This document shows positions 8,026 to 15,536 of a stretch of DNA of 36,616 nt, piece after piece. Made by a program: the position numbers and the translations under genes. The notes below the pieces were generated by a model that was not told the origin of the DNA, ran no database searches, and saw only the letters and a list, made by a program, of their open reading frames with translations. The stretch covers positions 43,845 to 80,460 of the forward strand of contig JAPLTN010000044.1 of the NCBI GenBank assembly GCA_026398135.1. The letters are read 5' to 3'. This stretch comes from Verrucomicrobiota bacterium (GTDB lineage Bacteria > Verrucomicrobiota > Verrucomicrobiia > Opitutales > Opitutaceae). How positions within the stretch are numbered: position 1 is the first letter of the stretch; each line of letters begins with the position of its first letter.

Positions 8026-8994
8026 ATGAACCCGGCTTTTTTTGACGCAGTTTCCCGCGCCGTGGCGTCCGAGCGCATCGATGCTTACCGCCAACAAGAC
8101 GGTGCCGAGCCTAGAGTGACCTTGGCCAGGTATGTCTGGAACATGGCCTTGTGCGAAGCCCTATATTCCCCGCTACAGGTCGCCGAGGTCGCCTTGCGCA
8201 ACGCCCAGCACCGCGCCCTGTCGGAGCGCTACCAAACGGAAGACTGGTTTTCCGCCGCCGAACCGCACCTGCTCGATTGGCAGAAGACCAAAATCGCCGA
8301 AGCCCGCCAGAACGTGGCCGCCCAAGGCAAATCGGTAACGCCGGGGCGAATCGTCGCCGAGTTGAGTTTCGGTTTTTGGACAGGCTTTTTTAATCACCGG
8401 CACGCTCGCACGGGTTTGGGCTACTTCCTGGCCCGCCACACCTTTCCCCACGCTCCCGGTGAAGAACGCGACATGATCAAGCAAGACACCCGCTGGAAAC
8501 GCATCCGCGATCTCCGCAACCGCGTTTTCCATCATGAGCGTATCGTCCACTACACCGACCTCGAAGCCCAGCACGCCGACCTGGTGCAGGTGATCGGCTG
8601 GATCAGCCCCGAGCTGCACGAACTCGTTCAACCGCTGGATCGTTTCCCCTCCGTGCTTCAAGGTGGCCTCCACCCCTGGCTCGCCAAACTCGGCCACCAC
8701 TGGCCGCACACCACGCCGCCCGCCACACCCGAGCCAGTGAAGACAGAATCAACCATCGCCATCGTCCCCGCGCCGTTGAACGCGATGCACGGTGCCTCCA
8801 CGCCTTTCGGCCACCGCTGGGGTGGAGACGTGTTCCCGTTAAGTCCCGAACACCTCGCCGCGCTCACCGCCGGCCAAACCCTCGCCCTCGATGTGCAGAG
8901 CGAGTATGTCGCGTTTATCAAAACAACCGCCGAGTCGGCGAAACTGGAGCAGGCCATCAAAGTAAATCTCAAGGAGCTCGGTTATGGCGAGTAA
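8026..8994 (+). CDS. Abi_2/HEPN-like abortive-infection protein with an HsdM-like C-terminal tail
   Basis: 322 aa. Residues about 1-200 match the Abi_2 style: LARYVWNMALCEALYSPLQVAEVALRNA at 33-60, the ELSFGFWTGFF block at 112-122, and LRNRVFHHERI at 163-173. R164-N165-x3-H169 fits the RNxxxH ribonuclease motif of HEPN domains, so an RNA-cleaving role is likely (family knowledge plus inference; not shown here). The last part differs: residues about 275-300 (PLSPEHLAALTAGQTLALDVQSEYVAF) are an unrecognised small module, and the final AESAKLEQAIKVNLKELGYGE copies the end of HsdM (AESSRLEAQIRANLKGLGYGG; 13 of 21 identical). The stop overlaps the hsdS start by 11 bp, so the two are translationally coupled. 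A purine-rich stretch (AGAGAGGGC) lies just upstream of the ATG. The gene separates hsdM from hsdS, which are normally adjacent. Confidence 0.8.
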   Translation: MNPAFFDAVSRAVASERIDAYRQQDGAEPRVTLARYVWNMALCEALYSPLQVAEVALRNAQHRALSERYQTEDWFSAAEPHLLDWQKTKIAEARQNVAAQGKSVTPGRIVAELSFGFWTGFFNHRHARTGLGYFLARHTFPHAPGEERDMIKQDTRWKRIRDLRNRVFHHERIVHYTDLEAQHADLVQVIGWISPELHELVQPLDRFPSVLQGGLHPWLAKLGHHWPHTTPPATPEPVKTESTIAIVPAPLNAMHGASTPFGHRWGGDVFPLSPEHLAALTAGQTLALDVQSEYVAFIKTTAESAKLEQAIKVNLKELGYGE

Positions 8995-10234
8995 ATGGCT
9001 CAGAACCACAGTTGCTGATGTCGCCAAGCACACGGCGACTGGTCCATTCGGATCGGCGATTAGCTCCAAGCATTTTATCGATGTGGGAGTGCCAGTGATT
9101 CGAGGAAGTAATCTTAGTCAGGATGTGAGCACCCGACTGAACGACACTGGACTGGTCTTCGTGAGCGAAGACAAAGCGTCTGAGTTTTCGCGTTCAGAAG
9201 CACGAATTGGTGACCTAGTGTTCACCTGTTGGGGAACCATTGACCAAGTCGGCTTGATTGATGAACGCGCAAAATATCGCCGATACATCGTTTCGAACAA
9301 GCAGATGCTTTTGAGGCCCGACGCTTCAAAAGCAGATAGCTTGTTTCTATACTACTATTTCGCCTCGCCCGAGATTCGGACTGAAATAGTCAACCGAGGC
9401 ATTGGAAGTTCCGTTCCTGGTTTCAATCTTGGCCAACTTCGAGCGTTCGAGATTCCACTTCCGCCCCTCCCTGAACAAAAAGCCATCGCGCGAATCCTCG
9501 GGACGCTGGACGACAAGATCGAGTTAAACCGGCGGATGAACGCGACGCTGGAGGCGATGGCGCGGGCGCTGTTCCAGAGCTGGTTCGTGGATTTCGACCC
9601 CGTCCACGCCAAAGCCGCCGGCCGCCAGCCCTCCGGCATGGACGCTAAAGCCGCCGCCCTATTCCCCGCCGCATTCCAAGACTCCGAACTCAGCAAGATT
9701 CCGAAGGGCTGGAACGTTAAGACCATCGGTGAAACCATTGAACTCGCCTATGGAAAGCCACTGAAAGAGGAGAACCGCAGAGGTGGGTGCGTGGCGGTGT
9801 TTGGCTCAAATGGGCGCGTCGGGTGGCACGATGAAAAGTTGGTAACTGGCCCCGGTATAGTTGTCGGGCGAAAGGGCAACCCAGGGATCGTTACATGGGC
9901 ACCCGGCGACTTTTATCCCATCGATACAACATTCTATGTCATGCCCGTCGGTGAGTGTAAAAGCCTCTACTTTCTATACTACGCGCTATCGCTTCAAAAT
10001 TTGGCCAGTCTAGGAGCGGACTCGGCGGTTCCGGGGCTAAATCGGAATCATGCCTACATGAGCAAGCTCATCATTCCTTCGTCCAAAGTGCTCAATGCAT
10101 TCGACGAACAAATCGCGCCACTGTTTTTAAGGATTAACGCCAACGACCACCAATCCCGCACTCTCGCCACCCTCCGCGACACGCTATTACCAAAACTGCT
10201 GAGCGGGGATTTCCCTGCCAGTTTTAGACTATAA
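8984..10234 (+). CDS. hsdS: Type I restriction-modification system, specificity subunit
   Basis: DNA-recognition subunit of the type I complex. 416 aa with the standard order: first target-recognition domain (about 1-155), central conserved helix (PLPPLPEQKAIARILGTLDDKIELNRRMNATLEAMARALFQSWFVDFDPVHAKAAG, about 158-212), second target-recognition domain (about 235-370) and C-terminal helix ending TLATLRDTLLPKLLSGDFPAS. Both recognition domains are visibly AT-richer than the central helix, the usual mosaic made by domain swapping. The ATG at 8984 overlaps the preceding gene by 11 bp. The next ATG lies 1 bp beyond the TAA, so it is in the same operon as the OLD-like gene. The recognised DNA sequence cannot be predicted by eye. 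Confidence 0.95.
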   Translation: MASKWLRTTVADVAKHTATGPFGSAISSKHFIDVGVPVIRGSNLSQDVSTRLNDTGLVFVSEDKASEFSRSEARIGDLVFTCWGTIDQVGLIDERAKYRRYIVSNKQMLLRPDASKADSLFLYYYFASPEIRTEIVNRGIGSSVPGFNLGQLRAFEIPLPPLPEQKAIARILGTLDDKIELNRRMNATLEAMARALFQSWFVDFDPVHAKAAGRQPSGMDAKAAALFPAAFQDSELSKIPKGWNVKTIGETIELAYGKPLKEENRRGGCVAVFGSNGRVGWHDEKLVTGPGIVVGRKGNPGIVTWAPGDFYPIDTTFYVMPVGECKSLYFLYYALSLQNLASLGADSAVPGLNRNHAYMSKLIIPSSKVLNAFDEQIAPLFLRINANDHQSRTLATLRDTLLPKLLSGDFPASFRL

Positions 10235-10235
10235 T

Positions 10236-11990
10236 ATGAATCTCGCTGCATTTACAGTAAACGGCTTCAGAAGTATTGCCAATACACAGCGCCTTCCCAT
10301 TGGCCCAAGGGTAACAACTCTGATTGGCCCAAATAACGAAGGTAAGTCCAATATACTTCGAGCCTTAGTGACGGCACTTCAAACCATTCCACGTTTTGGA
10401 AGAACAATGCAGAACGTAGATCGGTTACGAAAGGAGCCTGAACTCGACAACAAACTGAAAATCAGAAATCGCCCTTCTTCACGAGAAGGTTATGATTGGG
10501 AAAGGGACTTCCCAATAAGCGGACAGACCGAGGATGAGGATGCGTATACTCACATGATAATTGAGTTCGAACCAACTAAGCGTGAACGGAACACGTTAAG
10601 TTCGATCATGGGAGCTCCGCTAAAAGGAAATCTCTACTTTGACATACGGTTCGGAAGAAGCGAAACCGAGCTGCATCTATTAAATTTGCAAAGCGGGACT
10701 ATATTACCCGAAAAGACACTAAGATCAATTTGCAGACTAGTAGGGCACTCTGTAGATTGCCAATATATACCATCCGTTCGCACTGCAGAATCAGCGAGAG
10801 AGATCGTTGAGCAAATCGTCCAACGTGAACTGTCCGCATTGGAAGAGAAGCGTGTCTATCGTTCTGCCTTGGCACAGATTTCACGAATTCAGAGGCCCGT
10901 GCTTAATGAATTATCTAAGAGCGTGACAGCGACGTTGCGCGAATTCCTCCCGGGCGTGAAGCGCGTCCGCTTAAAAGTATCAGCGGAAGAACGGAGCTTC
11001 GCTCTTCGACGCGCATGCAATATCATCGTTGATGATGGAGCTGAAACGGAACTGAAAGAGAAAGGCGACGGAGTTCAAAGCCTCGCTGCATTAAGCTTAA
11101 TGCGGCACGCCGCCATGCTGGGAGCAGGGAAAAAAAGCATTGTTCTAGCAATAGATGAACCCGAGACGCATCTGCATTCCAAAGCACTACATCAGTTAAG
11201 AAGCGTCTTCCAAGAAATCGCCAATAAGCACCAGGTAATCCTAACGACACATAATCCAATATTCGTAAATCGTGATAAAATTGCTACGAACATAGTAGTC
11301 TCTCAAAACAAGGCGACACCTGCACAATCGATAGAAGAGATCAGGCAAAGCCTCGGCGTTCGACCAACAGACAACCTGCGACAAGCAGAGATTGCCCTCG
11401 TTGTGGAAGGTGAAGATGACCGCATTGCACTAAGCGCGCTGCTAGCTGCTTATTCAAAATCAATCAAGGCAGCCTTAGCGAGTGGAATACTGGCAGTAGA
11501 TCCTCTCCACGGAAGTGGAAATTTATCTCATAAATTATCATTATTAAGAAACACTGCACTCTGCTCCGCCTTTGTATTTGTGGACAATGACAAGGCAGGC
11601 CAAGAATCAGCAGCAAAGGCAATCGCCGAGGGTCTTTTACTGAAGGGCGACATTAAGTATGCTATGTGCCGCGGAAAAGATGAATCGGAACTAGAAGACT
11701 TCTACTTGCAATCATCATACGAGGCAGCGATCGACAAGCACTTCGCAGTAAAGTTGGTCAAGCCATTGATGCGTGGTCGGAAAAAGTGGTCTGATAGAGT
11801 AGCGGAATGCTTTCAGGCAAGTGGTCAAAATTGGGATGATGCGAGTAAGGCAGCATCGAAAGGTTTTGTAGCCGCAGCCGTTGCCGCAGCACCTAAATCG
11901 GCGTTAAATCCAGCGACGCGTAAGCCATTTGATGCACTCGTCACAGTGCTCGAGGAAAAGCTCGCCGCGCTCGGCACCCAAGAACGGTAG
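10236..11990 (+). CDS. OLD-like ATPase-TOPRIM nuclease
   Basis: 584 aa, one polypeptide. An N-terminal ABC-type ATPase: Walker A GPNNEGKS at 31-38, a signature-like KGDGVQSLAAL at 276-286, Walker B VLAIDEPETHLHS at 303-315 and an H-loop TTHNPIF at 337-343. A C-terminal TOPRIM domain: the acidic VVEGEDD at 389-395 (E391) and VDNDKAG at 449-455 (D450, D452), then the acidic SELEDFY at 484-490. This is the OLD/GajA architecture: ATP-controlled DNA cleavage. No UvrD-like helicase (GajB) follows, so it is not a Gabija pair; a class 1-type solitary OLD or a PARIS-like fused sensor remain options. It is much AT-richer than hsdM and hsdR and uses other codons, a sign of separate transfer. It sits 1 bp behind hsdS inside the restriction locus. 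Confidence 0.85.
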   Translation: MNLAAFTVNGFRSIANTQRLPIGPRVTTLIGPNNEGKSNILRALVTALQTIPRFGRTMQNVDRLRKEPELDNKLKIRNRPSSREGYDWERDFPISGQTEDEDAYTHMIIEFEPTKRERNTLSSIMGAPLKGNLYFDIRFGRSETELHLLNLQSGTILPEKTLRSICRLVGHSVDCQYIPSVRTAESAREIVEQIVQRELSALEEKRVYRSALAQISRIQRPVLNELSKSVTATLREFLPGVKRVRLKVSAEERSFALRRACNIIVDDGAETELKEKGDGVQSLAALSLMRHAAMLGAGKKSIVLAIDEPETHLHSKALHQLRSVFQEIANKHQVILTTHNPIFVNRDKIATNIVVSQNKATPAQSIEEIRQSLGVRPTDNLRQAEIALVVEGEDDRIALSALLAAYSKSIKAALASGILAVDPLHGSGNLSHKLSLLRNTALCSAFVFVDNDKAGQESAAKAIAEGLLLKGDIKYAMCRGKDESELEDFYLQSSYEAAIDKHFAVKLVKPLMRGRKKWSDRVAECFQASGQNWDDASKAASKGFVAAAVAAAPKSALNPATRKPFDALVTVLEEKLAALGTQER

Positions 11991-12094
11991 TCCCCCGTCT
12001 TCTCGTGAACTCGGCTTGCGCAAGAACCCACAACCCCAAAACAATTAACCAGATATCTTCCGCAGCGGCACAACGCTCTATTACTAATGCGCTA

Positions 12095-12237
12095 TATGCC
12101 AAAAAAGCGACCACCCCGGCTACTCTTGCGAGAGAACCCATTGGGTTCTTATTACCGGGGTGGAACCTTTAAGCTGTTTAAGACTCCCGCAGAGCGGAGG
12201 CCCAACTCCTTCCACCGTGGGTGGATGAGATGGCATA
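12095..12237 (+). ncRNA. Candidate structured RNA between the OLD-like gene and hsdR
   Basis: The 322-bp gap before hsdR holds nested pairing. Outer arms TATGCCA (12095-12101) and TGGCATA (12231-12237) enclose three hairpins. Hairpin 1 has 9-bp arms CCACCCCGG (12111-12119) and CCGGGGTGG (12155-12163) around an inner stem AGAACCC/GGGTTCT (12133-12149). Hairpin 2 is CTCCCGC-AGA-GCGGAG near 12185-12199 with one bulge. Hairpin 3 is TCCACC-GTG-GGTGGA (12211-12225). The outer 7-bp pairing alone could be chance, but the 9-bp plus 7-bp nested stem is unlikely to be. No known RNA family was recognised. It could also be a leader of hsdR or a transposon-derived hairpin. A 63-aa ORF (12087-12278) across it looks non-coding. 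Strand is assumed from the neighbours. Confidence 0.4.
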
Positions 12238-12310
12238 CTAATCGACTCAATGCACATAAAAGTAAAGAGATCTATTAACCTGAGCGCCCAACAGACTCGC
12301 ATGTAGTTAT

Positions 12311-12351
12311 CCATGATCACCGAAGATCAACTCGAACAACAGTGCCTCGGC
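12311..12351 (+). repeat. 41-bp direct repeat, copy 1 (start of hsdR)
   Basis: 39 of 41 bases are identical to 16611-16651, exactly 4,300 bp away. The copy covers the hsdR start codon and the first 12 codons. The mismatches are at the first base of the start codon (ATG here, GTG in copy 2) and at one synonymous third position. Confidence 0.9.
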
Positions 12352-15300
12352 TGGTTCCGCGAGAACGGCTGGCAAACGGTCTTCGGCCCTGACATCGCGC
12401 ACGACGGCGCGGCACCGGAGCGAGCGAGCTATCGCGAGGTCGTGTTGGTCCTGCGGTTCACGCGAGCGCTGGCTCGGCTCAATCCCGGCGTGCCGGCCGC
12501 CGTGCTAGACGAGGCCGTCCAACGCCTGCTCAAGCTCGATCACCCCGTCGCCGAGCAGCGCAACCGCGACTTTCACCGCCTGCTCCTCACCGGCATCAAG
12601 GTGAGCTGGCGCGAGGGCGATGCGGTCAAGCACGAGGACCTGCGCTTGGTGGATTTCTCCGCCCAAGGCCTCCACGCCAACGAGTTTCTCGTCGTCAACC
12701 AGTTCGCAATCAAGGGGCCGAACAAAACCCGCCGTCCCGACCTCGTCGTCTTCATCAACGGCCTGCCGCTCGCCATCATCGAGCTGAAGAACCCGGCCGA
12801 CGAACAGGCCGATGTCTGGAAAGCCTGGCAGCAGCTCCAGACCTACAAGAACGAGATTCCCGACATTTTTAACTACAACGAGGCCCTGATCGTCAGCGAC
12901 GGGTTCACCGCCCGCGTCGGCTCCCTTACCGCCGATCAAGAGCGCTTCATGCCGTGGCGCACGATCAAGAACGAGGACGACAAGCCGGTCGTGGAGTATG
13001 AAATCGAAAAGATTGTGCGCGGCTTCTTCGACCGCGCCCTGTTCCTCGACTACCTCAAGCACTTCATCCTCTACGAGCCGGACGGTGACCGGCTGGTGAA
13101 GAAGATCGCCGGTTATCACCAGTTTCACGCCGTGCGCGAAGCCGTGCGCGTCACGGTCATCGCCGCGCAGGACTCCGAGTCCGATTCGCTCGAAGAACCC
13201 CGCGCTCCCTACGGCAAGGAAGTCGTGCCCGGTTCGCGCAAGGCCGGCGTCGTCTGGCACACCCAGGGCTCGGGCAAAAGTATCTCCATGGTCTGCTACG
13301 CCGGAAAACTCATCCAGCAGCCGAAGATGAAGAACCCGACGCTTGTCGTCGTCACCGACCGCAACGACCTCGACGGCCAGCTCTACGAAACCTTCTGCGG
13401 CGCCCAGGAACTCCTCAAGCAGACACCCGAGCAGGCCGACAGCCGCGAGGAGCTCCGCGCCAAACTCGCCTCCCGCCAGGCCGGCGGCATCATTTTTACG
13501 ACCATCCAAAAGTTCGCCCTCGGCGAAGGCGAAGACCGGCACCCCATCCTCTGCGAACGCAGCAATGTCGTCGTCATTTCCGACGAGGCGCACCGCTCGC
13601 AATACGGCCTCAAGGCCCGCCTAAACACCAAGACCGGCAAATACGTTTACGGCTTCGCAAAGCACCTCCGCGACGCGTTGCCCACGGCGTCCTTCATCGG
13701 CTTCACCGGCACGCCCATTGAAAGCGACGACCGCGACACCCGCTCCGTCTTCGGCGACTACATCAGCATCTACGACATCGAGGACGCCAAGGAGGACGGC
13801 GCCACCGTCGGCATTTTTTACGAAAGCCGCCTCGCCAAGCTCGACGTCAACCGCGCCGAGATCGAGCAACTCAGCGCCAAGGTCGAGGAGATCGTGGACG
13901 AGGAGGACGAGACCCAGCGCGAGAAAACCAAGGGCCTCTGGTCCACCCTCGAAAAACTCGTCGGCGCCAAGGAGCGCATCGAGGAGATCGCCGCCGATCT
14001 CGTCGCCCATTTCGAGACCCGCAACGCCACCATGCCCGGCAAGGCGATGATCGTCGGCATGAGCCGCGACATCTGCGCCCGCCTCTACGCCGCCATCGTC
14101 GCGCTCCGCCCCGACTGGCACGACGCCGACATCGAGAAAGGCGCGATCAAGGTCGTGATGACCGGCAGCGCGTCCGACGACGCCGCGCTCCAGCCCCACG
14201 TCACCACCAAGCGGCAGAAGAAGCGCATCGAAAAACGCTTCAAGAACCCCGCCGACCCGCTGCGCCTCGTGATCGTGCGCGACATGTGGCTGACCGGCTT
14301 TGACGCGCCGTGCTGCCACACGATGTATGTCGATAAGCCGATGAAGGGTCACAACCTCATGCAGGCCATCGCCCGCGTGAACCGCGTCTTCAAAGACAAG
14401 CCCGGCGGCCTCGTGGTGGACTACATCGGCATCGCCAACGACCTGAAGGCCGCGCTCAAGACCTACACCGACTCCCACGGACGCGGCCAACCCAGCCGCC
14501 AGGCCGAGGAGTTCCTCGACGTCCTCCGCGCCAAACTCGACGCCTGCCGCGGCCTCTTCCACGGCTTCGACTACTCAAGCTACGAGAAGAACCCCGTCGC
14601 CCTGCTCGTCCCGGCCGCCAATCACATCCTAGACGTCAAGAAACTGCCCGACGGCAAAAAGCGTTTCCTCGATCTCATCACCGCCATCACCCGCGCCTTC
14701 GCTCTCTGCGGCACGCTCGACGAGGCGGAGGAGCTGCGCACCGAGATCGCCTTCTTCAGCGCGGTGAAAGCCGCCATCGTGAAATACACCACGGTGGACA
14801 AAAAACTCACCGAAGCCGAAAAACACTCCGTCCTCCGCCGCATCCTCGACAACGCCGTCGTCTCCGAAGGCGTGGAAGACATTTTTGCTCTGGCCGGTCT
14901 GCAAAAGCCCAACATCGGTCTGCTCTCGAAGGAGTTTTTGGAAGACGTCCGCAACATGCCGCAGAAGAACCTCGCGGTGGAGTTGCTGGAAAAACTCCTG
15001 CGCGACGAGATCAAGGCCCACACCCGCACCAACGTCGTGCTCCAAAAGAAATTCGGCGACCGACTGCTGGATGCCCTCCGCAAATACCACAACCGCGCCA
15101 TCGAAACCGCGCAGGTGATCGAGGAACTCCTCAAGATGGCGGGCGATTTCAAAGACGCCCTCAGCCGCAACGAAGAGCTCGGCCTGAACCCCGACGAAAT
15201 CGCCTTCTACGACGCCCTCGCCGAACGCCCCGAGGTCCTGAAAACGATGGGCGACGCGACGCTCAAACAGCTCGCCACCGAACTGACGGAGCAACTCCGC

Positions 15301-15468
15301 AGCAGCACGACGGTGGACTGGCAGGTCCGCGACAGCGTCCGCGCGAAGATGCGCATCCTGATCAAACGCCTCCTCAAAAAATACAAATACCCACCCGAAG
15401 GGCAGGAGGAGGCCGTGGATCTCGTCCTCAAACAGGCCGAAACCCTCGCCGACGACTGGTCAAAATGA
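12313..15468 (+). CDS. hsdR: Type I restriction-modification system, restriction and translocation subunit
   Basis: ATP-driven DNA translocase and endonuclease of the type I complex. 1051 aa, full length. The nuclease domain has the PD-(D/E)xK pattern RPDLVVF (D143) and IIELK (E157, K159). The SF2 motor has Walker A TQGSGKS (317-323), motif Ia VVVTDRNDLDGQL, DEAH box SDEAH (423-427) and motif III FTGTP (464-468), with the motif VI region QAIARVNRVFKDKPGGLVVDYIG further on. The C-terminal helical part (about 760-1051) should contact HsdM/HsdS. The ATG at 12313 gives the usual MITEDQLEQQ start. It lies 322 bp behind the OLD-like gene and returns to the high GC of hsdM, so it may have its own promoter or processed leader. 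Confidence 0.96.
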   Translation: MITEDQLEQQCLGWFRENGWQTVFGPDIAHDGAAPERASYREVVLVLRFTRALARLNPGVPAAVLDEAVQRLLKLDHPVAEQRNRDFHRLLLTGIKVSWREGDAVKHEDLRLVDFSAQGLHANEFLVVNQFAIKGPNKTRRPDLVVFINGLPLAIIELKNPADEQADVWKAWQQLQTYKNEIPDIFNYNEALIVSDGFTARVGSLTADQERFMPWRTIKNEDDKPVVEYEIEKIVRGFFDRALFLDYLKHFILYEPDGDRLVKKIAGYHQFHAVREAVRVTVIAAQDSESDSLEEPRAPYGKEVVPGSRKAGVVWHTQGSGKSISMVCYAGKLIQQPKMKNPTLVVVTDRNDLDGQLYETFCGAQELLKQTPEQADSREELRAKLASRQAGGIIFTTIQKFALGEGEDRHPILCERSNVVVISDEAHRSQYGLKARLNTKTGKYVYGFAKHLRDALPTASFIGFTGTPIESDDRDTRSVFGDYISIYDIEDAKEDGATVGIFYESRLAKLDVNRAEIEQLSAKVEEIVDEEDETQREKTKGLWSTLEKLVGAKERIEEIAADLVAHFETRNATMPGKAMIVGMSRDICARLYAAIVALRPDWHDADIEKGAIKVVMTGSASDDAALQPHVTTKRQKKRIEKRFKNPADPLRLVIVRDMWLTGFDAPCCHTMYVDKPMKGHNLMQAIARVNRVFKDKPGGLVVDYIGIANDLKAALKTYTDSHGRGQPSRQAEEFLDVLRAKLDACRGLFHGFDYSSYEKNPVALLVPAANHILDVKKLPDGKKRFLDLITAITRAFALCGTLDEAEELRTEIAFFSAVKAAIVKYTTVDKKLTEAEKHSVLRRILDNAVVSEGVEDIFALAGLQKPNIGLLSKEFLEDVRNMPQKNLAVELLEKLLRDEIKAHTRTNVVLQKKFGDRLLDALRKYHNRAIETAQVIEELLKMAGDFKDALSRNEELGLNPDEIAFYDALAERPEVLKTMGDATLKQLATELTEQLRSSTTVDWQVRDSVRAKMRILIKRLLKKYKYPPEGQEEAVDLVLKQAETLADDWSK

Positions 15469-15536
15469 ACGAGCCCGGCAAATCACGCCTCTCTTCTCGT
15501 GAATTCCGTTACGAAATTTGATATGTAGCCGCACCT

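Noticed and set aside
7838-8029. 63-codon ORF between hsdM and the HEPN-like gene
   Set aside because: Low-complexity product, no family likeness; the ATG is better seen as a relic of an hsdS start.
10236-11990. Gabija system (GajA)
   Set aside because: The ATPase-TOPRIM layout fits GajA, but no UvrD-like GajB helicase is adjacent; hsdR is a type I motor, not GajB.
12087-12278. 63-codon ORF between the OLD-like gene and hsdR
   Set aside because: It crosses several hairpins, has no ribosome binding site and no domain; a structured non-coding segment is the better reading.
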